A stretch of 64,000 nt of DNA, taken from positions 1 to 64,000 of the forward strand of contig CAYSDI010000004.1 in the NCBI GenBank assembly GCA_964429745.1, in the 5' to 3' direction. The notes under the pieces were generated by a model, which ran no database searches, had not been told where the DNA came from, and saw only the letters and a list, made by a program, of their open reading frames with translations. Of the stretch, positions 1-7,081 are shown one piece after another. A program made the translations under genes and the position numbers. Positions within the stretch are counted from its first letter, which is position 1, and each line of letters begins with the position of its first letter. The stretch is from WGOA01 sp964429745 (lineage in GTDB: Bacteria > Bacteroidota > Bacteroidia > Chitinophagales > BACL12).

Positions 1-222
1 GCCTTTCAACGAGCGGTAATAAAGCATCCACTCACCGAAGCACTCCTCTTCCATTCTGATCGGGGAATCCAGTATGCTGCTGTTGACTTTACCAAAGTAC
101 TTGGCGCAAATCCGCTGATAACGCGCAGCATGAGCCATCGGCTGAGAAGACATAGCCATTTTGGCCAAATGAACATCCTGGAATTTGAACAACAATTTTT
201 TAAACCCAAACAAGCTGCTTAA
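1..222 (+). pseudogene. IS3-family transposase fragment (OrfB C-terminal part)
   Basis: Frame 1 is open from the window edge to a TAA at 220-222. It contains HSDRGIQYA and, further on, SMS, the signature of the integrase (DDE) core of IS3/IS150-type OrfB. In intact proteins SMS is followed by a conserved segment around WDNA and then the catalytic Glu with about 80 more residues. Here the frame jumps to an unrelated short tail ending in PKQAA, so the catalytic Glu region and the C-terminus are missing. I read this as an internally deleted, inactive copy whose 5' part lies outside the window. Family assignment is firm, subgroup is not. Confidence 0.7.
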
Positions 223-270
223 CTTAACTTACCGTTCCAAAAACCGTGGCACTTCCACTCTTTACATCAT

Positions 271-350
271 GAACTGCCGTATACGAGGCCCGTATGTACG
301 GTGGTGTGAGAGCCGCTCCCTGCCAATGAAAGCTGGCAGTGCGGGCTACT
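271..350 (+). ncRNA. Probable group II intron 3' end (domains V and VI), remnant
   Basis: Positions 271-306 fold like domain V: a nine-pair lower stem with two G-U wobbles, a two-base bulge on the 3' side and a short capped upper stem. It resembles the conserved RNA found after reverse-transcriptase ORFs in Bacteroidota group II introns. A second hairpin at 311-347 (CTGCCA/TGGCAG inner stem, AGCCGC/GCGGGCT outer stem) fits domain VI. No reverse transcriptase/maturase is present; an IS3 remnant lies directly upstream. This looks like a 5'-truncated, dead copy. The assignment rests on remembered consensus and hand folding. Confidence 0.5.
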
Positions 351-372
351 GGGTTGTAGCCAGTGCTTCTTG

Positions 373-1239
373 TCATTGTAGTTGATTTTTATTTGTCAGA
401 ACAAAGTTGTCAAAAGATTTTGGCTCTTGTCCTGTGATAATTTTTACCCATTCAGTTGTCTTTGGTGTTTTTTGAAATCTTGGAAAATAATGCAACATAA
501 TCATCACTAAAATTAACATTGTCGGCATATTCTCTTTTCGTTTTGTCAAAAAGAATTGCAATAAATTAGGTGAAATATATTTTATAGTCTTTCCAATTTC
601 TTTACTAATTTTTACTGCCATTTCAGCAAATGTCAATGTTTCATTATTAGTTAATTCATAACTTTTATTGATATGGTTTTGCGGTTCAATTATCACTTTT
701 GCTGTCACATAACCAATATCTTCTGCGTCTATTACTGTAAATTTTGCTTGCCCTGCTGGTAAATAAATTCTATAATTATTTACCAAGTCATTACGTAAAC
801 TTGTAATGAAATTCTGCATAAAATAAGCAGGTCTTACAAATGTATATGAAATCTTACTGTTCACTATTAATTTTTCTATTTTATGATGCGGTATTATTTT
901 ACTATTCTCAACACCTTGCACAGATAAAAAGACAATGTGCTTTATTGAAGATTTCATTGCTGTTTCAATGAGTGGTGCAAAATATTTTTTAACGTCTGAA
1001 ATTTGTGGAGGTCGAAGCAAAAAAAGCACGTCAAAGTATCTTAATGCAGGCAAAAATGTTTCAATATTCATAAAGTCAAATTTTATTGTCTTGATGTTAA
1101 AGTCTGAGAGCTTCTCATTGCCAAATTCTGTGTCCCTAACACCTGCATAAATTTCGAGTTGATGGTCAAGTTTTTTTAAAGCAGATAATACTTCAATCCC
1201 AACATTTCCTGTCGCCCCTAAAATTAAAACTTTTGTCAT
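373..1239 (-). CDS. NmrA-like NAD(P)-binding protein
   Basis: A 288-residue atypical short-chain dehydrogenase/reductase of the NmrA/HSCARG type. The N-terminal Rossmann motif GATGNVG is at residues 8-14, followed by alternating beta/alpha segments and the FVRPAYFMQN stretch typical of the substrate side of this family. NmrA proteins sense redox dinucleotides or reduce small molecules; the substrate cannot be told from sequence. The gene is clearly more AT-rich than the housekeeping genes of the window and sits among mobile remnants, which suggests acquisition by transfer. It is complete, with an ATG start and a TAG stop, and stands alone. Confidence 0.75.
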   Translation of the reverse strand: MTKVLILGATGNVGIEVLSALKKLDHQLEIYAGVRDTEFGNEKLSDFNIKTIKFDFMNIETFLPALRYFDVLFLLRPPQISDVKKYFAPLIETAMKSSIKHIVFLSVQGVENSKIIPHHKIEKLIVNSKISYTFVRPAYFMQNFITSLRNDLVNNYRIYLPAGQAKFTVIDAEDIGYVTAKVIIEPQNHINKSYELTNNETLTFAEMAVKISKEIGKTIKYISPNLLQFFLTKRKENMPTMLILVMIMLHYFPRFQKTPKTTEWVKIITGQEPKSFDNFVLTNKNQLQ

Positions 1240-1300
1240 AATATTTTTGTCAGATAAGGTTGTTTCATTTATGGTTTGTTTTTCGCTATACGGTCGTACT

Positions 1301-1447
1301 CAGCATTGGCTACAACATTTTGCAGCAACAAGAAGTTGGCGATTTCGGAGACTAAAATTGTCTGCCACCACAAAACTTGACACGAAGCACAAAGCTTCAT
1401 TTAACCACTGAACCGCCAATTCTCTGTAGGTGCTGTTAGCAGCTGGG
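1301..1447. repeat. Imperfect palindromic intergenic element, cassette-site-like
   Basis: The left half (around 1321-1346, containing GTTGGCGATTTC) matches the reverse complement of the right half (around 1409-1440, containing GAACCGCCAATTC), and the outer ends GCTACAACA and GCTGTTAGC are also related. The roughly 147-bp element can therefore form one long imperfect hairpin. It separates two small AT-rich minus-strand genes, as attC sites do in integron arrays, but the strict attC core GTTRRRY is not matched. It may instead be a Bacteroidota-specific dispersed repeat. Confidence 0.45.
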
Positions 1448-1451
1448 CACT

Positions 1452-1718
1452 TCATTCAATTTCATAGTCGTCAGAAAAGTCGGTGTCGCCTGTTATACAT
1501 GTAAAGCAACCTTTACCTGAAAAAGCAGAACCAATTATCCAAATTTGATCTCCGCATTTACATACCTCACCGTCTTCTTTTAATTGTCTGAAGTACAGAA
1601 GGTCTTTTTTTAATTCTACAATGTCTGAATTTGGATTGCTTGTTTTATGCTTTTCAATAAAGCTGTCCACCGATATTTTAGTGAATTTAAAGTTAGCGTA
1701 TTTGGGTTTAAACGTCAT
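1452..1718 (-). CDS. Small Cys-rich hypothetical protein
   Basis: An 88-residue protein of unknown function. The C-terminal half carries four cysteines in a CxC-x15-CxxC arrangement (residues 53, 55, 71, 74) around a hydrophobic WIIGSA segment, so a small zinc-ribbon fold is plausible. The tail is acidic (DTDFSDDYEIE). There is no signal peptide or membrane segment. It is AT-rich, stands alone and is separated from the NmrA-like gene by a palindromic element, so it resembles a gene-cassette ORF. The function is not known to me. Confidence 0.55.
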   Translation of the reverse strand: MTFKPKYANFKFTKISVDSFIEKHKTSNPNSDIVELKKDLLYFRQLKEDGEVCKCGDQIWIIGSAFSGKGCFTCITGDTDFSDDYEIE

Positions 1719-1789
1719 AGTGTCTTTGCCTTGCTTCTAGCACGCGGTTAAGCGAATATTTGTTGGGTTCGACACAAAATACAATTTGT

Positions 1790-2980
1790 TTAAGCTGAAA
1801 GCAAATCGGAACTATTATCACCCATCCCCCGCACAAACTCCTCCACACCAATCACCTCAACCCCATGCCGAAGCTCGTAGGCTTCTGAATCATAGGTTAT
1901 TATATAGTTAGTATCGGTTTTCAAAGTTTGAATGGTATTCACGATACCGCGTGATAGTTGAACAGCATTCCCCAATTTGATATCGATACACGAAATGGGT
2001 TTGATCCCTTTGACCTACACCAAGTCACATTCGGTTCCGTCTGAGGTTCGGAAAAAAAAACGGCGTTATTTCTTGCGGAAGGCATTGGATAATTTGCTGA
2101 ATGACGTAGCCTTCCCAAGATGTGCCGGCTAATGGGTGGAGAGTAATGGAAGCACTATCTGTTACATCAAGTTGCGTATTGAGTACGCCACTGTCTGTGA
2201 GATAAACTTTTGGTGATTTCACCAGGCGCTTACCCAGTTTGGAAGCATAAGGGTATAGCACCGTAACAAAAAAAGAGGATTCAAGAAAGCTCAGGTAATG
2301 CTTAATCGTTTTTCCACTTACGCCAAGCGAACGGCCAAGCGGTTCGGCATTCCATAAGTTACCGTGTGATGCTGTAAGCATTTGTAGAAAGGTCCGGAAA
2401 CGGACTGGATCGGTGTCTAGTCCGAGCATGGGCAAATCACGCTCTACATAGGTTTGAATGAAATTTTGCCGCCAGCGATAACTGAGTTCCTCGGTATCAG
2501 CAAGCCAGGAAACTGGAAATCCACCCCTCCGCCAATGTTGTTTAAGGAGGTCTGGTCTGGGCTCAAGTTCAAGGAGGTGAAGGGGATGTAGGGTTAGGTA
2601 CTCAATTCTTCCTGCAAGAAAATCAGCCGTCTGACGCATCAACAAGGGTGAAGCTGAACCTAAAAGCAGGAAGCGGCCGGGTCTTCTGTCTCTATCAAGG
2701 AGCGACCGCAATTCAGCAAACAACGCCGGTAACCGTTGAACGTCATATATAATGTCCAAATCATCGCGAAACTGCTCCAGAAAGAATCCAAGGTCCTGCT
2801 CAAGCCGATTGAAATCTTCCAGCCTTTCTAAACCAAAGTAACGGATTCCTTTGCCCACCTGGCCCTCGAGCATTTTGGCCAACGTAGCTTTTGCCAACCT
2901 GTCGGGCACCAATGAGCCCAACGGCTGGGAAAAAGGATCAGTCAGCCAGAAGCTGTTTAAATATGGTTCGTTCTAACAAG
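1790..2980 (-). pseudogene. AAA+ ATPase of the AAA_14/DUF4143 family, broken
   Basis: Two open frames (2025-2921 and 1790-1975) plus upstream sequence are pieces of one gene. Reading from 2980, ERTIFKQLLAD is followed by an in-frame TGA (2938-2940), then PAVGLIGARQVGK, the Walker A region. A one-base insertion near 2888-2894 shifts the frame to the long middle part, which contains LLLGSASPLLMR (sensor-like) and the DUF4143 domain. A nine-base T run (minus strand, 2052-2060) shifts the frame again; the correct frame continues as RTSDGTECDLV, meets a TAG (2015-2017), then KGIKPISCIDIK and the usual end with YIITYDSEAYEL and VEVIGVEEF. Four lesions make it non-functional. Intact family members are ATPases with a restriction-nuclease-like C-terminus and an unclear role. 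Confidence 0.85.
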
Positions 2981-3019
2981 TCTGTAATATTGGAGTGTCA
3001 CTCGAATATTACAGACTTG
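2977..3019. repeat. 43-bp near-perfect palindrome
   Basis: Arms CAAGTCTGTAATATT (2977-2991) and AATATTACAGACTTG (3005-3019) are exact inverted repeats. The 13-base centre is itself GAGTG/CACTC paired, so the whole block can form one hairpin. It overlaps the 5' end of the ATPase pseudogene. It could be an operator, a mobile-element end or a transcription-stopping hairpin. Confidence 0.7.
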
Positions 3020-3070
3020 ATTTCTCTTTTCTTCCGATAATATCGCAGCGCGAACGGACCCCCTTCGCCC

Positions 3071-3262
3071 GAACTACCGCTGAGTGATACAACCGAACTA
3101 CCGCTGAGTGATACAACNNNNNNNNNNNNNNNNNNNNNNNNNNNNNNNNNNNNNNNNNNNNNNNNNNNNNNNNNNNNNNNNNNNNNNNNNNNNNNNNNNN
3201 NNNNNNNNNNNNNNNNNGAACTACCGCTGAGTGATACAACGGAACTACCGCTGATTGATACT
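3071..3262. repeat. 24-bp tandem repeat array with 100-N gap (3118-3217)
   Basis: Units of GAACTACCGCTGAGTGATAC plus AACC/G occur twice before and twice after a 100-N scaffold gap. The last unit is diverged (GCTGATTGATAC) and contains the TAG stop and final codons of the hydrolase ending at 3245. The array therefore starts in the 3' end of that gene and extends downstream. The decamer CCCTTCGCCC (3061-3070) directly abuts its far end. The real copy number is hidden by the gap. Confidence 0.9.
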
Positions 3263-4345
3263 AAGTTGCTGCCAGGCCACATTGCAAGAGTCTGCGGACT
3301 CAGAGGCCAATCCTTTGCCGCCAATGCGCTCGACGAATGTGGTATTGCTCTGGGGATTTTTAAGCCAGATCAGAAATGCATCAACCAATGCACTTTCGCT
3401 GATGGCGCCGCGGCTGTGTCCCATGTTGCAAGTGGCGGCGATGAAGGCGTCAACACCCTTGCTGCGCAGCTTTTCGCCGAGCCCACCAACGCCGTAGATC
3501 GGCTCGCCATGAGGTGATACGTAGGTGGGCCCTTCCCAAAAGGGCACCAAATCATCCAGTACTCCGCCGGCGCCGTAGTAGGGAACGGTGGCATAGAGGG
3601 GGTCTTTGGTCGAAAGACCGCCGTATTGGTTCAACACTCCTTTCAGGTTAACCTCACGCGCCAGGTTGGGCATGCCGTAGCCCACGTAGCTAGCCAACGT
3701 GCCGCCAAACGAAGTTCCAGTAGCATAGGTTGGCAGCACACCATAACTTTCTTTCGCTTTTTGATAGGCGTAGCGAACGGCCAGTTCAGCGTCGTCGAAA
3801 GATAAATGTGCTGAAGTTCTTTCCCGCACGTAATTGGCGGCGGGCTCTTGGTGAGGGTCGCGCTCTTCGCACCACTGATCCAAGGGTTCAGAGCCGGTCC
3901 AGCCGCGCCGGTACTCAATATCGGCAACAACATAACCTTTTCTACACAAGTCTGCACAGCTTTGCAGAATATCGGTGTAGTCGGCAGAGCCCACGTCGCC
4001 ACCGCCGCCGTGAAAGTAAAAGAAGAGCCCTTTGGGTTTGCCTGCCGGAACAAAGTAATTGATGTAGCGGGTCTGGCACTCGCCCTTCGCATTTTCGGCA
4101 GGGGCAGCATAGTCAAATCGCTGTATGGTAAAGCCTTGCTTGACGGCTTCGCGGCTCAACGCTGCTTCTTGCAAAAAAGGTCCGAGGCAGCCGTCCACCA
4201 TGGTCAACTTTTTGCGACAACCTTCTGGCGAAGTGGAGGTGCCTGGCGGTTTTCCAGGACCACTTCCGTAAGGATAGAAGTAGCAGCTTGATAGGCCTGT
4301 CAGCAGCAAGACCAGCACCAATGGGGAGAGGCGAGATTTTTTCAC
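3245..4345 (-). CDS. Alpha/beta-hydrolase lipoprotein
   Basis: A 366-residue exported lipoprotein: hydrophobic N-terminus and lipobox LTGLSSC with Cys at residue 21. The mature part is an alpha/beta hydrolase with an HGGGG oxyanion-hole motif (112-116) and a GTSFGG nucleophile elbow (Ser about 212); a late His in CNMGHSRG may complete the triad. It resembles carboxylesterases/BD-FAE-like enzymes acting on esters outside the cytoplasm. It is a single gene with no operon partners. Its last codons and stop are the first unit of a 24-bp tandem array. The substrate is unknown. Confidence 0.8.
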   Translation of the reverse strand: MKKSRLSPLVLVLLLTGLSSCYFYPYGSGPGKPPGTSTSPEGCRKKLTMVDGCLGPFLQEAALSREAVKQGFTIQRFDYAAPAENAKGECQTRYINYFVPAGKPKGLFFYFHGGGGDVGSADYTDILQSCADLCRKGYVVADIEYRRGWTGSEPLDQWCEERDPHQEPAANYVRERTSAHLSFDDAELAVRYAYQKAKESYGVLPTYATGTSFGGTLASYVGYGMPNLAREVNLKGVLNQYGGLSTKDPLYATVPYYGAGGVLDDLVPFWEGPTYVSPHGEPIYGVGGLGEKLRSKGVDAFIAATCNMGHSRGAISESALVDAFLIWLKNPQSNTTFVERIGGKGLASESADSCNVAWQQLSINQR

Positions 4346-4414
4346 GGGATTTGGGTTAGGTAAGGCTTACGCCGTGCCCAAAAGTACCTGCTCCTGCACA
4401 AATCAGGTAAGTAG

Positions 4415-4453
4415 GCAGAATCGGGGCTCCCTCATGAGGGGCACTGATTCTGC
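4415..4453. terminator. Hairpin between acyl-CoA dehydrogenase and hydrolase genes
   Basis: GCAGAATC (4415-4422) pairs with GATTCTGC (4446-4453), with an inner CCCTCATGAGGG palindrome. It lies 10 bp downstream of the stop of the minus-strand gene 4463-5707. No T-run follows, so it may be a transcript-end stabiliser rather than a classic intrinsic terminator. Confidence 0.45.
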
Positions 4454-4462
4454 TAAGGCCCG

Positions 4463-5707
4463 TCAGACCCAGCGTGGAATCTGGTCCAGCGGAATGCCGA
4501 AGACCAGTTTGCCGAGCATGGCGGCACCTTCGTAACCCGACCATGGCGGGTGGATGATGGCAGCGCGTACGTCGCGGTAATGCTGCTCCAGCGGCTCAGC
4601 GCGCACAATGGCGCTTCCCCCGGCCATGCGCATGGCTTTATCCACGATGCTGATGGCGGTTTCGGTGCAATAGCGCTGGCAGGCCACCAGGTCTTCCACC
4701 GGCGGATCAGCGCGTTTTTCGGCAGTGTCCAATTTTGCGGCGGTGGCCTCGAGCATGCTCATGGCTACGCGCAATTCCACCTCCATTTCGCCGGCCAGAA
4801 TCTGGTTGCCGGGGTAATGGCTCATGGGTTGGTCGAAGGGCTTTTGAGTGCGCTTCTGCACCTTGGCTACCGCATAATCGCGGGCGGAACGGGCAATGCC
4901 CAAGTAGCACGCGCTGATGCTGGGCGAGAACCAGGCAAAGAAAATGTTATTAAAGCGGTCCCAGGTGCGCACCGGGCGATCCACAACGGCTTCCTGCGGC
5001 ACCAGCACATTGTTCCAGACCACGTCGTGGCTTGCCGACGCGCGGATGCTCATGGTGTCGTAGTTGCGCAGAATTTCCACGCCGGGTGCGGTGAGCGGAA
5101 CCTGAAAGTTCAGCACGCGAGTGCCGCGCACCGGGTCTTCATAGCAAGCGCTGGACCCGAAATAATCAGCCACTTCGCAGAGGGTGCCGAAGGTGCTCTT
5201 TCCATTGATGCGAAAGAATCCGTCTTCCAGCACGGCCGTGCGTGCCGTGTCGTTGATGCCGCTGACGCTCACCGATGTATTGGCTTGGTAGTCAGAGGTG
5301 CTGGCCCCGACGATCCAATGTTTCTGCACAATGGCTTCCAGAAAGGCCTTCTGCCGTGTGTCGCCCAGCCGGAAAAAATCCGAGCGCATGGCCACGTTGA
5401 ACAAGTGCATGTTGAAGGCTACCGTGAAGGGGCCGTCACCTTGGGCCAGCCGGTGCTGGCAGTTCACCATGGTCAGCACGTCGGCGCCGCCACCGCCAAG
5501 TTCAGTCGGCACGGTCAGGGTGGAGTAGCCGGAGGCTTTCACCGCATCGACATGTTCAAACGGGAATTTATTCTCCCGGTCAAAGCGGCTGAGATGCGGC
5601 TTAAAGTCATCGGCGTGTTTGGCGGCAATCGCCAGCCAATCTTTGCCGTTCGCAGAGGTCCCGTTGTCTTGAGCCGGGGGCACAAAGCGGGTAAAGGATA
5701 ATGCCAT
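4463..5707 (-). CDS. Acyl-CoA dehydrogenase-family flavoprotein
   Basis: A 414-residue protein with the acyl-CoA dehydrogenase layout: an N-terminal helical domain (ELGGGGAD near residue 70), a middle beta domain (NGKSTFGTLCEVADYFG) and a C-terminal four-helix domain. The end, YRDVRAAIIHPPWSGYEG, differs from the usual catalytic-Glu region of chain-length-specific dehydrogenases and is closer to the broad ACAD/flavin monooxygenase-like branch. It is a soluble FAD enzyme, probably oxidising or hydroxylating an acyl-CoA or similar substrate; the exact reaction is not clear. It stands alone, about 200 bp downstream of fabI on the same strand. Confidence 0.8.
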   Translation of the reverse strand: MALSFTRFVPPAQDNGTSANGKDWLAIAAKHADDFKPHLSRFDRENKFPFEHVDAVKASGYSTLTVPTELGGGGADVLTMVNCQHRLAQGDGPFTVAFNMHLFNVAMRSDFFRLGDTRQKAFLEAIVQKHWIVGASTSDYQANTSVSVSGINDTARTAVLEDGFFRINGKSTFGTLCEVADYFGSSACYEDPVRGTRVLNFQVPLTAPGVEILRNYDTMSIRASASHDVVWNNVLVPQEAVVDRPVRTWDRFNNIFFAWFSPSISACYLGIARSARDYAVAKVQKRTQKPFDQPMSHYPGNQILAGEMEVELRVAMSMLEATAAKLDTAEKRADPPVEDLVACQRYCTETAISIVDKAMRMAGGSAIVRAEPLEQHYRDVRAAIIHPPWSGYEGAAMLGKLVFGIPLDQIPRWV

Positions 5708-5907
5708 GGTTGAGTTACTTGCTGTCGGGCGAAGGGCTTCCGGTTCTTGTTGCGGAGTTCCGCCTGAATCCGGCCACTAGCGCAGTGCCAGCGCTTGAAA
5801 TTAACGCGAACCCGGCAAAACCAGGCTCGTTGAGTTGCTTCAAGATACGGCGCGATGGCTTTTTATCCCAATATTTTCCGCAACCTTTTAGGTCGGGGCT
5901 AAAATTT

Positions 5908-6750
5908 TTACGGCTCTATCCCGGCCTTGGCTTTCATGGTCTCCCCCAGCATTTCCATAATCTCTTCCGACACCCCGACCGAGCTGAAGCCCCCGTCATT
6001 GTAGAGGTTCTGCATGGTTACGCTCCGGCTCAGGTCGCTGAACAGGAACAGGCAAAGGCCGGCACAATCGTCAGCGGGAGCGTTGCCCAACGGCGACATT
6101 TTGTCGGCAAAGTGAAAGAACACGTCGAATCCTTCTATGCCTGACCCAGCCGTAGTAATGGTCGGCGACTGTGATATCGTGTTGATTCTCACCTTGTTGC
6201 GCTTGCCGTAATGGTAGCCGAAACTGCGGGCGATGGATTCCAGGGTAGCCTTGGCCTCCGCCATGTCGTTGTAGTTGGGAAAGGTGCGTTGCGCAGCGAT
6301 GTAGCTGAGCGCCACCACAGAACCCCAATCGTTCATCGCATCCACCTTCAAGGCGGTCTGGAGTACTTTGTGAAAAGATAACGCGCTGATATCCAAGGTT
6401 TTAAGATACCATTCGTAATTCAGATTGGTGTAGTGCCGGTCTTTGCGCACGTTCGGTGACATGCCAATGGAGTGCAGCACAAAGTCCAATTTGCCTCCCA
6501 GCGCATCCATGGAATCCCGGAAAAGCTTCTCCAGATCTTCGATGCTGGTGGCGTCCGCGCCAAAGATCGGAGCGTTGCAGGCCTGGCCCAGTTCCTTGAT
6601 TTTGCCCATTCGCATGGCCACCGGGGCATTGGTCAGGGTAAATTGCGCTCCTTCCTCATGCGCCTTTAACGCCACCTTCCAGGCAATGCTTTGCTCGTCC
6701 AGCGCGCCAAAAATGATTCCTTTTTTCCCATTTAACAGTCCGTAGCTCAT
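5908..6750 (-). CDS. fabI: Enoyl-[acyl-carrier-protein] reductase (NADH)
   Basis: A 280-residue SDR-fold enzyme catalysing the last reduction of each type II fatty-acid elongation cycle. The N-terminus LLNGKKGIIFGALDEQSIAW matches the FabI cofactor motif (divergent from ordinary SDRs), and the catalytic Tyr and Lys lie in NYNDMAEAK (about Tyr160 and Lys167), the FabI Y-x6-K spacing. RINTISQSPTITTAG is the substrate-lid region. Length is typical. The upstream 253 bp (6751-7003) contain no gene and no promoter I can defend. Confidence 0.95.
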   Translation of the reverse strand: MSYGLLNGKKGIIFGALDEQSIAWKVALKAHEEGAQFTLTNAPVAMRMGKIKELGQACNAPIFGADATSIEDLEKLFRDSMDALGGKLDFVLHSIGMSPNVRKDRHYTNLNYEWYLKTLDISALSFHKVLQTALKVDAMNDWGSVVALSYIAAQRTFPNYNDMAEAKATLESIARSFGYHYGKRNKVRINTISQSPTITTAGSGIEGFDVFFHFADKMSPLGNAPADDCAGLCLFLFSDLSRSVTMQNLYNDGGFSSVGVSEEIMEMLGETMKAKAGIEP

Positions 6751-7081
6751 GGTATCCCTTTGGTTAATATGACCGGTCTAAAGTAACAACTCTGCCTCAG
6801 ACGAGGCGTGTCCTGTCCGGGGTTTCAGCCTTTGAAGACATTTTTTTTACCACCCTATCTTAGGATCCTTAAAGGCTCAAGGGTAGGTCAAGCCAATAAA
6901 TTTGGCAGATAGTTTCATTTTTCACGATTGAGTCCCTACCTTAGGTTGCGATTGAGGGAGATCAGTCAGGATGGTGCAATGAGCACCGGTTAACCCTTAT
7001 GCCATGGAAACTGAAGGTAACACCCGCCAAGCAAGGTGGGAATTAAGCGCGGAGAAGTCTGTTAAAGAAAACGAATACCAT

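Noticed and set aside
1301..1447. True integron attC site
   Set aside because: The GTTRRRY/RYYYAAC cores are not matched and no integrase is seen in the window.
1790..1975. Independent small gene, possibly a PIN-like toxin
   Set aside because: Its sequence continues the DUF4143 ATPase after a frameshift and stop, so it is the 3' end of a pseudogene.
3071..3262. CRISPR-like direct repeats
   Set aside because: Units are head-to-tail without spacers and there are no cas genes; the same holds for the other arrays.
4550..5701. 383-codon plus-strand frame
   Set aside because: Antisense shadow of the acyl-CoA dehydrogenase gene, which has full family motifs.
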